Below are positions 47,103 to 56,668 of a stretch of DNA of 64,000 nucleotides, piece by piece (positions within the stretch are counted from its first letter, which is position 1; every line of letters begins with the position of its first letter). The DNA is from Zonotrichia leucophrys gambelii (taxonomy: Eukaryota > Chordata > Aves > Passeriformes > Passerellidae): positions 5,402,001 through 5,466,000 of the forward strand of contig NC_088179.1 of assembly GCF_028769735.1 (NCBI RefSeq), in the 5' to 3' direction. The translations under genes and the position numbers were made by a program. Under the pieces are notes generated by a model. The model did no database searches. It worked only from the letters and a program-made list of their open reading frames with translations, and was not told where the DNA came from.

Positions 47103-48055
47103 CTTGGGCCACATCTTCACTGGGAAGAGCCTCTGGAGGCACACCTGGCTTGGGCAGCACAATGAGTGACACTGACACAGTGACACACGGGACAGCTCCC
47201 TGTCCCAGGCTCCCTCAGGCTCTGTATGCACAGCTCCTCACACACTGCTGCCTCATCCATCTGCTCACCCCTAATGTGCAGCCTGCTCCTTCCCCTGCTG
47301 CTCAGGGCTCCATGGCTGGCAATTTCCCTGGCATGTAAAAGCTTGGGAAAATGATTGTAGAGCACAGGTTCACACCTTGTCACAGAGAGACAAAGTTTAA
47401 TAAACCGTGGAGCCAAACTGTTGGATCCCTGCATTAATGCAGGTGAGCAGCTGGAAGCAGCTCCACAGAAGGAATTCTCAGCAGGATGCCAGAGGCAGAG
47501 CACCCAGAAGTTCTCCAGCAGCTGTTTGGCTCAGCTGGCCTCTGAGAGCAGCGGCTGCTCTGAGCCAGAGCAGAGGAGCAGTGCCCCAGGGCAGAAGGAA
47601 TAAAAGTGCTGGTGCAATCTTACAGATGGCTGGAAAACACTTTCACTCCCCTTGTTCACACCTCCTGCACCTGCAGAGCTTCTAAAGACGAGCCCAAGGT
47701 GTCTCTGGAGTACCCAGAAGGATTCTACATCCCTGCTGGTCCTCTTTACCCAGACTTCTTCCCTCAGATCCTTTCTTTGGGCAGCATCTCAGGGCTCGTG
47801 CCAGCTGCTTCAAGCAGCAGCTGTGGGAACAGGGATTGGAGCAGGGATTGTGTGAGCCAGCCTCTTGGCTTTCACCAGGGGATGGAGGGATGGACCAGAA
47901 CATCCAAATCTCCACTCCACAGATGTCCAAAGGAATATCTGCTGAAAGAAAAAATATGCTGTTTACAACTAAAGATTTCCTGTGCCTCTTGGAGCAACCA
48001 GATCACTTTGTCCTTTCCCAAAAATCAGAGTGCTCCCCTCAGGCTGCTGGGAAGC
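47103..48055. other. Non-coding sequence, no gene seen
   Basis: Unique text. A 159-codon plus frame runs into the LTR at 48056 and is not supported. Confidence 0.45.
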
Positions 48056-48438
48056 TGTGATGGTGTTCACATGGGTCTTGGATGAGGGAAGAGATGAGGA
48101 TCTGACTCCATGTTTCAGAAGGCTTGATTTATTATTTTATGATATATATTATATTAAAACTATACTAAAAGAATAGAAGAAAAGGTTTCATCAGAAGGCT
48201 GGCTGAGAATAGAATAACAAAGAATGATAACAAAAGCTTGTGTCTCGGACAGAGTCTGAGCCAGCTGACTGTGATTGGCCATTAATTAGAAACAACCACA
48301 TGAGCCCAATCACAGATGCACCTGTTGCATTCCACAGCAGCAGATAACCATTGTTTACATTTTGTTCCTGAGGCCTCTCAGCTTCTCAGGAGGAAAAATC
48401 CTAAGGAAAGGACTTTTTAATAGAAGTTGTGTGCAACA
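48056..48438 (-). mobile_element. Solo LTR, family 1, complete (383 bp)
   Basis: Reverse copy from tgtgatggtgttcac to gttgtgtgcaaca. Flanks GGAAGC (48050-48055) and GAAAGC (48439-48444) agree at five of six bases, a slightly decayed 6-bp duplication. Minus-strand polyadenylation signal at 48128-48133. Confidence 0.92.
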
Positions 48439-48835
48439 GAAAGCATCTTCAGGTGTTGGCAGAACCAAAGCTGACCAAGCTGAGGCAGCACAGGGAGCAC
48501 TCCCTGTGTTCAGCCCAGGGTTTGCAGCAGGGCGAGGTGGTGTGGGCTGCCCCAGGGATGATCCCCTGGGAAAGGAGGGCAGATCCACGGCATCCAGCCC
48601 CCACAGCCGTGGGCTGCTCCAATTCCCGCTATAGGATCCACCCACTGCCGTTAATGATTCACATCACTCACTTGGATCATTAACCCCTTCCCACAGCCTG
48701 TGTCTAAAGCTTGCCCAGGCTGCTGTTTAATCACATTCCCAAGGCCTCCTTTGCATTAGGGCTCTGGCTCGGAAGGGAAATGCTTCAGAAGCAGGAGCTA
48801 GGGCCCATGGAGGGATTCTTAGGGTTGTCCTGTGC
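48439..48835. other. Non-coding interval
   Basis: No gene or repeat recognised. A few CpGs near 48530-48660. Confidence 0.4.
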
Positions 48836-48897
48836 CAGGCCAGGAGCTGCAGTTGAGTGTCCCTTCCAACTCAGGGTATTATCCTGTGATTCCATGA
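48836..48897 (+). mobile_element. CR1 LINE 3' fragment, short
   Basis: Plus-orientation CR1 terminus: tgagtgtcccttccaactca and gtgattccatgaac. Confidence 0.75.
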
Positions 48898-49107
48898 ACT
48901 CTATAGGGAGAGTTGTGCACTCCACTGAGCAATCTGGCTGTGGAATGCCAATAAATTTATGCTTTCATATCCTAAAATTCCTGTGTTTCCCTGGCAAAGG
49001 ATATCAGTACCAGCATCTGTCCAGCTCCTCTTCTTTCTCTGGCTGTTTGGGGTCTCCCAAGCTGTGTGCTCTAAGTGTGACCATTGCACACCCATCCATT
49101 AAACTCA

Positions 49108-49246
49108 GGGGTTCATGGAGCAAAGGAGGCTTAGGGGAGACCTTGTGGCTCTGCAAAATCCTGACAGGAGGGGACAGCTGGGGGTGGTCAGGCTCTGCTC
49201 CAAGGGAACAGGGACAGGAGGAGAGGAAATGGCCCCAAATTGTGCC
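49108..49246 (+). mobile_element. CR1 LINE fragment cut by a microsatellite
   Basis: Plus-orientation CR1 that starts at the end of the RT frame (gagcaaaggaggcttagggg, coding a degraded EQRRLRGDLVAL string) and continues through caggaggggacagctggggg to attgtgccgg. Similarity ends exactly where the (GGGA)n tract starts. Confidence 0.9.
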
Positions 49247-49345
49247 GGAGGGAGGGAGGGAGGGAGGGAGGGAGGGAGGAAGGAAGGAAGGAAGGAAGGA
49301 AGGAAGGAAGGAAGGAAGGAAGGAAGGAAGGAAGGAAGGAAGGAA
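49247..49345. repeat. (GGGA)n(GGAA)n microsatellite with G-quadruplex potential
   Basis: An all-purine tract on the plus strand. Positions 49250-49276 hold seven GGG runs separated by single A, a very strong G-quadruplex pattern. About 16 GGAA units follow. Confidence 0.96.
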
Positions 49346-49779
49346 TCTGTGCATCAAGAAGGGGCTGTGAAACAGAGAAATTAATTTTATACTGGGCTTT
49401 TTTTTTTTTTTCCTGTCCTCATGAAAAGCAAATGCCCCCTCTCTTCCTCCCCTTCCATCTCCCAGAACCAATATACAATTCTGACAAATCAGCCCTGAAT
49501 GCAAATCCAATAAACTTAGCATAATTGTCTTTGTTATGAGGAGCTGGAACAGGCTGCTCTGCATGAAAATCCAAATCATAAACCGTTCAAACATAATGCA
49601 ATTGGGGGAGTGTAACCCTGGCCACGTCCCCACCAAGGTGTGGGTGCAGGATGGGGGCACCTGGGCAGGGGGAGCTCCCTGGGCAGCTCCCAGGGCCTAT
49701 TTGAACATCGCTGGTGGTTTTTAGAAGAAAAAAGCAGTGAAGGGAGGGGCAGGTTATTTTCATGTATCAATGTTCAGCA

Positions 49780-50040
49780 GATGAAAAGGGAAAACTGAAG
49801 CGTTTCCTGACAGCTACAAGATCTCGCTGTTTTTTGTGTTAATTGTGTCTGATTTAAAAGCTCACACAAAGCAAATAAACCAAAGCAGAAAGCTCAAAAT
49901 ATTTTGCTTAGAAAACATTGACACAAAACAGGTTGTTTATTCCCCCCCCCCCCCCTTTTCAAGGAGCTGTTCCAAAAAAAGCCAATTCCGTTGATGTGAA
50001 TCTGAACGAGGTGATGTGAGTGAGCGTTAACAAAGGTTTA
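49780..50040. promoter_or_regulatory. Candidate conserved AT-rich block with forkhead-like sites
   Basis: Repeat-free AT-rich text with GCAAATAAACC near 49871 and TTGTTTATT near 49933, both fitting the forkhead core RYAAAYA on one strand or the other. Purely motif-based. Confidence 0.22.
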
Positions 50041-50169
50041 GCTAATGAGAGCATTCCCTGCTTGCTCCTAAGCCCTGGCTCCGGGAGTCCTGAGAATGCA
50101 GAATTGGAGCTTTGCTTAAAAAACACATGAACTGTGGTTTTCCTGGTGATGGAAATCCAGGGAATGGAA

Positions 50170-50740
50170 TAACCCTGCTGCGAGAGCTGAGCTGTCTCCC
50201 CGGCGGTGGCAGCGTGTCCTTGGGGTGCTGGGGGTCTCCTCCTTTCCCCCAGCCCAGCCCAGCCCCAGTCCCCTTCCCTCCCTCTGCAAGGAGGGATCCT
50301 GATTGCATCCACCTTGGGAGCACGCTCATCAGCGGCTCTGTGAATGATTGCTCCGAGCGGCTTTCCCCTTCACCTTGGGGCCAGGGGGGGATGGATGTCA
50401 CCCGGCGATAATTCCTGCCCTCCTCCCTCCTTAGGAGCAGCCCAGGCCTCCCCCTGGCTCCCCAGCATCCAGCCCGGGACAAACAGCTTCCCAAAATCGC
50501 ATTGAGCAGAGGCCAGCTCCTGAAACCTCGGCAGGATGGGGGTTCGGAGGAGCCCGGGAAGAGCAGTTTGTTTCCTTGGGAGGAATTGATCTTCAAAGCT
50601 CTCGCTGTTCCGTTTGAAATGCATCCCGCTGCTCGCAGCATCCCGATTACCTTTCCCTCCCGCACCCGCCTTTGTTGTTCCAACATCAAAGGAGCGCTGC
50701 CCTGCTCTGCCGAGCCCCCGCTCTCCAGGGTATTTCTGGG
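50170..50740. promoter_or_regulatory. Candidate CpG-rich regulatory element
   Basis: The densest CpG cluster in the window (for example ccccggcggtggcagcg, gctccgagcggc, cacccggcgataat, cccgcacccgcc). No repeat family is present, while the rest of the window is CpG-poor. It may be an unmethylated promoter or enhancer. No TATA box or coding start can be assigned to it. Confidence 0.35.
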
Positions 50741-50889
50741 GGCTGCGATGCACTTGGGAAAGCCTTGGGGTGAAGCTGGGAGCTGGGTCTGTAAGAGGGG
50801 ACATGGAGATGTCACCGGGGTAGGGGGACACGGCAGGGGATGGACTGATGGGGGTTGTGTTGTTGCCCTCCTCACACCCCATTTGGATG

Positions 50890-51064
50890 GAGGATCAGTA
50901 ATGCAGCCAATTAAGAGGATTAAAAGCTGTATTTTTTATTTATTTTTTGATGACAGAAGCACTGCCAGCTCCTGGGGCTGTGATCAAGGTCCCTTGTTCC
51001 CAGACAGCTCAGGGATTGATGCATACAGGGGGATTATTGTCCTGCACGTTCCCTCAGCTCTCTG
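50890..51064 (+). repeat. Inverted repeat, left arm
   Basis: Reverse-complement match to 52341-52521, from gaggatcagtaatgcagcc to cctcagctctctg, roughly 90% by eye. It includes the A/T-rich ttttttatttattttttgat string. Arms are about 1.3 kb apart. Confidence 0.88.
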
Positions 51065-51303
51065 TTGGTTCATCCATGTCCCGTGGCCTGTCCTCCCATC
51101 TCCTGGCTCTCATATGCCATGGCTTTGGGTGGAATTCTGTGGTGCCTTGTACCAGACAGCTCAGGGATTGATCCATACAGGGGGATTATTGTCCTGCACA
51201 TTCCCCCAGCTCTCTGTTGGTTCATCCATGCCCCATGGCTTGTTCTCCCATCTCCTGTCTGTCCCATCTCCTGGCTTTGGGTGGAATTCCGTGGCGTCTG
51301 GAG
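51001..51303 (+). repeat. 152-bp tandem duplication, two units
   Basis: Unit 1 is 51001-51152 and unit 2 51153-51303; both begin cagacagctcagggattgat and end with tttgggtggaattc text. The first ~65 bp of unit 1 belong to the inverted-repeat arm. Confidence 0.92.
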
Positions 51304-52340
51304 CAGCCTGTGCCCAGGACAAGGACACCCAGCAGCACTGCCCTGATTCTCACAGCAAACCCCTCTCTCTGTGCCTCAGCAGAAGCTCTCAGGGGGGGTT
51401 GGCAGGCAAATCACGTCTGGCTGTGACAGTATTGGCTCCTGGGCTTGACGCGGCTTCTTCTCCCTCCCCCCAAGCCCCCAGTTTCAACCTGTGCTCTTGA
51501 AGAGGCTTTAAAGCTCATCTGTGCTATTGTGCTCAGGAAACCCTGAAAAGGTTAAACCGATCCAAATTGCTGAGTCTTTGAAATGAAAGCAGAGCCTCTC
51601 CTAGCAGGAGCCTGGCTGAACAAAAGGGCTTCAGCAGGCAGCTTGATTTCAGCAGCTACTCCCAGGGGCTTCAGAGGGGTGACCCCGCATCCAAATTCCT
51701 GCAGGAAGAGAGCTGAAGCCCCTGTGAGATGAGGTGAGGATCCAGGGAGTGTCTGTCTCTCCCTGCATTCAGAATCCCACCTTCTGCTGGGATGAGGGGA
51801 CCAGAGAGCCCCAGGGCTGGACCCCCTTCTTTTTGGCTTTTATCTGTTGAATTCACAGCAGCCATGGGAAGCCCTGGCTCTTTCTGGGACATTTCCTCTC
51901 TGGAGGTGTCATTCCATCAGCATGAGCAGCAAAACAGGAGGAGAAATCTCCACCTCGGGGGCCTGGCTTGGTGCTTTTGCAGTGCTCCCTGCTCTGGGTG
52001 GGAAATGTGCTCCCTGACAGCTTCTTCTCTCTGCTATTTGCATAATTAAGAGAAATTACAGAGGGCATTTGGCCTTCTTGAAGTGTTTACATCATAGGCC
52101 TTGTGGCATTTGAGTTTTTTAAGTCTTCCCAGAGTGGCCCAGCCATGCCCTTCCCAAGGCAGCCAATTCCATGTGCCAGCATTTCCAGTGAATGCGTAGC
52201 TCCAGAGAGTGAGCACAGACACTCTTCACCTCTGTGAGGATAAATGTGCATCCTCGGGGGCACAAAGGGTAGAAAATGAGGTAGAACATGGCATTCCTTG
52301 GGCTGGGAAGACCTACAGGAGACCTTGGCCTCTCATCACT
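51304..52340. other. Loop sequence between inverted arms, no gene seen
   Basis: Unique text between the two arms, with an octamer at 52036-52043. No coding frame supported. Confidence 0.45.
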
Positions 52341-52521
52341 GAGAGCTGGGGGAATGTGCAGGACAATAATCCCCTGTATGAATCAATCCCTGAGCTGTCT
52401 GGGACAAGGACAGCATGGGGACCTTGATCACAGCCACAGGACCTGGCAGTGCTTCTGTCATCAAAAAATAAATAAAAAATATGGCTTTTAATCCTCTTAA
52501 TTGGTTGCATTACTGATCCTC
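52341..52521 (-). repeat. Inverted repeat, right arm
   Basis: Reverse complement of 50890-51064. Inside it (read on the minus strand) about ten extra bases are present before cccagacagctc. Its CACATTCCCCC segment matches tandem unit 2, not unit 1. Confidence 0.88.
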
Positions 52522-53592
52522 TCTGGCGCTGGCTGGGGAATGAGAAAATCTATAAACAGGTCTGGTTTGTCCAGCCCAGCCTGTGCCTGAGCCCGAGTTG
52601 TCATTCAGAGCAGGGACAGAAGCAAACACCTCCAACACTCACCAAAAAACATCCCCAGCCCTCCCCACCAGCTCTGCACGGGGAAACTGCCCCCACTGGA
52701 CCAGTTGCAATTTGTTGCACCCAGCAACCATTTCCAGTGAAATACATCGAGGGTTTAATGAGGGAGGATGGACTTTTTTTTTGCATTGCTTTGGGAAGAG
52801 CCTAATTTTCTTCCCTAAACCTTTGCCAATGACAGACACCCTCATAAAGCATTTTTATTGGATTTTCGAACAATTTAATTAGCGTCTCTGGCCGTGATGG
52901 CTGCAGAATTGGTGTCTCTGGAGACACTAAAACAGAAGTGGCAGCAGTGCTCTGTGCACGGTGTGGAGGGGGAGGACAGGTAAAAGGGAGAGAGCAGAAG
53001 GGCTGGGGGAGGAACAGCGCTTGGCAGTATTTCTTCTGAGACCTGGGGAGAAGCCAGGTGTGTCCATGTGTGCACCTGAGCCCTTCCTGCTTCCTCAAGG
53101 GGCTTGGCAGGGTGGGCACAGCCCTGAAAGCTCCAGTGCTGCTTGGGCTCACTCCTGGTTCCAGCTGGGGGCTTTGGAGCAAACCAGGACATTCCCTGTC
53201 AGGGATGCTTGGCCTTGGGGGCAGCAGGAGCGTGTCCAAAAGGCCAAGGAGCCCACCACAAGTTCAGCTTTGTTCCCTCCTCACCCCTTGCCTTGGCAAA
53301 GTGCCCTTGAACCACTTTGGGCCAGACTTTGATGGGAATGAAGCTGGTTCATGGAGGCATCGAGCAGGACCCACCCCACCTTGCCCTCCACATGTGAGGG
53401 GCACAGCTCCAGCTTCCCCAAGCATTATCTGTGTGCTCTGGGGACAAGTTGAGCCAGAGTGTGCCCACATGGCCAAGGACACCTCCAAGGTCATCCTGCC
53501 TTGTGGCAGCCACAGTGGGACCAGCAGGACTTGTTGATTGTCCCTCTGTGCTGGCACTGCTGAGGCAACCCAGCCCTGGAGTCAGTTCTGAG
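52522..53592. other. Non-coding sequence, no gene seen
   Basis: Unique text. Overlapping frames on both strands (up to 159 codons) are not supported. Confidence 0.45.
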
Positions 53593-54046
53593 CCCCTCAC
53601 AACAAGAAGGCCTTGAGGGTCTGGAGCATGTCTAGGGAAGGGAACAGAGCTGGGGAAGGGAATGGAGCACCAGGAGAGGCTGAGGGAGCTGGAAAGGGGC
53701 TCAGCCTGGAGCAAAGGAGGCTCAGGGGGGACCTTGTGGCTCTGCACAACTCCTGACAGGAGGGGACAGCTGGGGGTGGTCGGGCTCTGCTCCCAGGGAA
53801 CAGGGAACAGGATGAGAGGAAATGGCCTCAGATTGTGCCAGGGGAGATTTAGGTGGGATATCAGGGAGAATTCCTTCATGATAAAGGATTGCCAAGCATT
53901 GGAACAGGCTGCCTGGGGCAGCAGGGGAGCCCCATCCCTGGAGGGATTTAAAGCCATGTGGATGTGGCTCTTGGGGACACAGGTCAGTGGTGGCCTTGGC
54001 AGTGCTGGGGAATGGTTGGATTGATGATCCTGGACTCTTTTCCATT
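53593..54046 (+). mobile_element. CR1 LINE fragment with RT C-terminal remnant (~450 bp)
   Basis: Plus-orientation CR1 beginning in the last part of the RT frame (aacaagaaggccttgagggt, then ctcagcctggagcaaagg). It continues through caggaggggacagctggggg, gggagatttaggtgggatat, gccttggcagtgctggggaa and tcctggactcttttcca. The catalytic part of the enzyme is missing and the frame is broken. Confidence 0.95.
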
Positions 54047-54726
54047 GTACAGGACTCTGGATTCTGGACTGTGGGCCCCACCTTCAGAGTCCAGCCCCTC
54101 TCAGCCCACACATGGCCCTGCTTCTGTCCCACCCACAGCAGCATGGCCTTGGGTGGGCCAGGGCAGGCAGGAACGTGCTGCCTTGGCCCTCAGAGCCCAT
54201 TTTTTATCCCGTTGGAGTTGTTCACAGGAGCAGGGATTCGCTGGAATCAGTATAGCAGCACCAAGCAGGGGCAACATGTTCCTGAGCCTGGACCCCAGTG
54301 GATACCCGAGGGCTGTCTGGTTTCTATCAGAGCACAGCCCTGGCCTTCCATTGTTCTTTTACATGGAAAAAGCACGTGCTGGATGATCCCTGCAGGGAAC
54401 CACACAGGCTCCTGTGTCCCAGCAGCCACATCTGGCTGGGGTCCTGCCCTGCAGGCTGTGCCCAATTCGGGGCTCAGTGCCTCCCATGCCGGGCCAGAGC
54501 TCATCCCCAACCCCAAAAGGCAGGAGATGAGAAGCAGCACAGGAAAGAAGAGAACAAAACAAAAGGGTGAAGTCATGTATGAGGGAAGGGCTGGTGGACA
54601 GCAGCCAAGTGCTCCCAGACAGATTCCTGACACAAGATTTGGGGGAATTCTGGAGTTTCACAGTGCCCTGCACTTCCAGCCATCCCAGGGGTAGGCCTGG
54701 CAAATCACCTTTCCCTGGAACAAAGC
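54047..54726. other. Non-coding sequence, no gene seen
   Basis: Unique text. The plus frame reaching 235 codons continues from the CR1 tail and has no domain. Confidence 0.45.
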
Positions 54727-55109
54727 TGTCACAGACATCTTTTATGAAAAATCGTTTTTTTTAGGATTTTTCCTCTTGAGAAGCTGAGAAGCCTCAAGAA
54801 CAGAATGTAAACAATGGTTATCTGCTGCTGTAGAATGCAGCAGGTAGATCTTTGATTAGCTTATGTTAGTTGTTTTTAACTAATGGCCAATCACAGCTTA
54901 GCTGGCTCGGACAGAGAGTCTGAGCCACAGGTTTTTGTTATTATTCTTTCTTATTTTATTCTTAGCTAGCTTTTTGAAGAAATTTTTTCTTTTATTCTTT
55001 TAGTATAGTTTTAATGTAATATATAATAAAATAATAAATCAAACCTTCTGAAACAAAGTCAAATCTTCGTCTTTTCCCTCAACCTGAGACCCCTGTAAAC
55101 ACAGTCACA
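54727..55109 (+). mobile_element. Solo LTR, family 1, complete (383 bp)
   Basis: From TGTCACAGACATC to ACAGTCACA with an exact 6-bp duplication CAAAGC at 54721-54726 and 55110-55115. Polyadenylation signals at 55025-55030 and 55033-55038. More diverged from the other copies in the middle part (gttgtttttaactaatggcc). Confidence 0.94.
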
Positions 55110-56261
55110 CAAAGCCTGGTTTTCAGCCAGACTTTGCTGTAAAAACAGGTTTTCAACAAGGAAAAGCAGAAGATATTCCAGCAGGTCAGCAGCAAAAGAG
55201 GGAATGCTTTGATTGATGACAGAGTTATGTTTCATTTTTTCCAGTTTATTAATACAGCTGCTATTCCAGGCATATGGACAGACCCAGGACCATGCACACA
55301 GACCTGCTCCAACCCTGCATGTGCAATTTTTCCATCCTGAAGCCCTAAAAACCTTTCTTGCAAGCTCATGTGAGTGTAACCGGGTTCCCAGCTGGGCCTG
55401 CTGCTGAGGTTTGTGATGCTTTTCATGCTCCATCACACCTAAACCCCCATAGCAGCACTTGGGGCAGGTTTTCCTTGGATTCAGCCCTGTTTTTCTTTGG
55501 GAATGAGCTTTCTGGGAGGAAGCTCACCCCTGTGTGCCCAGCTATGTGACACCAGCACAGACTGCAAACCCATCAGTGGGCAACTGGGTAGAGGACCCTG
55601 GGCTAAACCGGGCTTTAAGCCTTGTCAGCAAATTTGGGAGGCAGATTCCTCCTTCTCCCTTTCCCCCAGATCCCTGACATGGCTAATGGGTTACAGACCT
55701 TTTTCTCTCCAAGCTGCTTTTTATATCAGGAGGAGAATTTTAGGGAGCACAGAAAGGTAATTTCCCCCTGTACAGTGGGTTCATGCTAAAGGAAGGGGGG
55801 AGAAGCTCCAAATGCTCTCATTTTTCTTGTAAAAAGTGGTGGAAATTATTCCATGGCAGCAAATCGGTCCCTGTGGGTATCCTCTTTGATGTGCAAAGGA
55901 TAGGAGTGTTTTAGCTGATCTCAATATTTTTAATTCTCTTGCTGATTTCAAAGCCCTCTTTAGCATGAGCTACCAAAGGCTCGGAGATTACCCTGCAAAA
56001 GCAGTTTTGTTATTGTCTCTCTTAACCCCAGCTCGCCTGCAATTTCCTGCCATCATTTTTATTATGTCTTCTTTCAGCCTGGAATGAACAAGCAGCTTTA
56101 TTAGGAGAAAAGGGGGGAGATACAGGAGGAAAAGCCCCTCTGGATGAGGCCAGAGGCAGAGCCTGGCTGGGTACAGGATGCTGTGCGAACACAGCCCCAG
56201 GATCTGCTGGTGCTGTCCCATCTGGAAGGAGCTGCAGGGTCTCTCCATGAACACAACTTTT
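55110..56261. other. Non-coding sequence, no gene seen
   Basis: Unique text. AT-rich from 55790 to 56110. No gene recognised. Confidence 0.45.
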
Positions 56262-56418
56262 ATAGAATCATACAATTGTGTTTAAAAGGACCTTAAATAT
56301 CATCCCTTTCCACCCCCTGCCATGGCAGGGACACCTTCCACTATCCCAGGTTGCTCCAAGCCCTGTCCAGCCTGGCCTTGAACACTTCCAGGGAACCAGG
56401 GACAGCCTCAGCTGCTCT
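56262..56418 (-). mobile_element. CR1 LINE 3' fragment, left arm of a CR1 palindrome
   Basis: Reverse-orientation CR1: tatagaatcatacaattgtg, ccactatcccaggttgctcc, cttccagggaaccagggaca. Its 3' end points left. Confidence 0.93.
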
Positions 56419-56520
56419 GGGTGATTTCCTAATGCATCAGAGCTGATCAAAAGTGCTTTTTTGGCCCCTCCCATCCAGATGGAATATATTCGTTCATGAG
56501 AAACAGAAGAAACTGGAAAG

Positions 56521-56668
56521 GGAAGGTGTCCAAGGCGAGGTTGGTGGGGCTTGGAGCTACCTGGGCTAGTGGAAGGTGTCCCTGCCCATGGAAGGGGAGG
56601 GAGTGGAATGAGATGAAATTTAAGTTCCGTTTCAACCCAAATCATTCCATGATCTTATGATTCTATGG
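56521..56668 (+). mobile_element. CR1 LINE 3' fragment, right arm of a CR1 palindrome
   Basis: Plus-orientation CR1: ggaaggtgtccaaggcgagg, ggggcttggagctacctggg, ggaaggtgtccctgcccatg, with intact terminal octamers (atgatcttatgattctatgg). Its 3' end points right, giving an inverted pair with the previous copy across about 100 bp. Confidence 0.93.

Larger units (their letters stand above)
49346..50889. other. Non-coding sequence with two candidate regulatory blocks
   Basis: Contains poly(T) near 49400, an AT-rich stretch to 50040, a 14-C run (49942-49955) and the CpG-rich block at 50170-50740. Long frames on both strands (277 codons minus, 332 codons plus) overlap the CpG-rich block and look like the result of few stop codons in GC-rich DNA. 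Confidence 0.5.

Noticed and set aside
50042..50875. A 277-codon minus-strand open frame overlapping a 332-codon plus-strand frame (50502-51500)
   Set aside because: Both frames cover the same CpG-rich block, are low-complexity in Pro/Ser/Gly, show no domain, and the plus one runs through a tandem duplication. Low stop density in GC-rich DNA explains them.
53662..54024. A 120-codon frame resembling the C-terminus of a reverse transcriptase
   Set aside because: As a gene it is rejected: only the last part of the CR1 frame is present and it runs on into the 3' UTR. It is annotated as a CR1 fragment.
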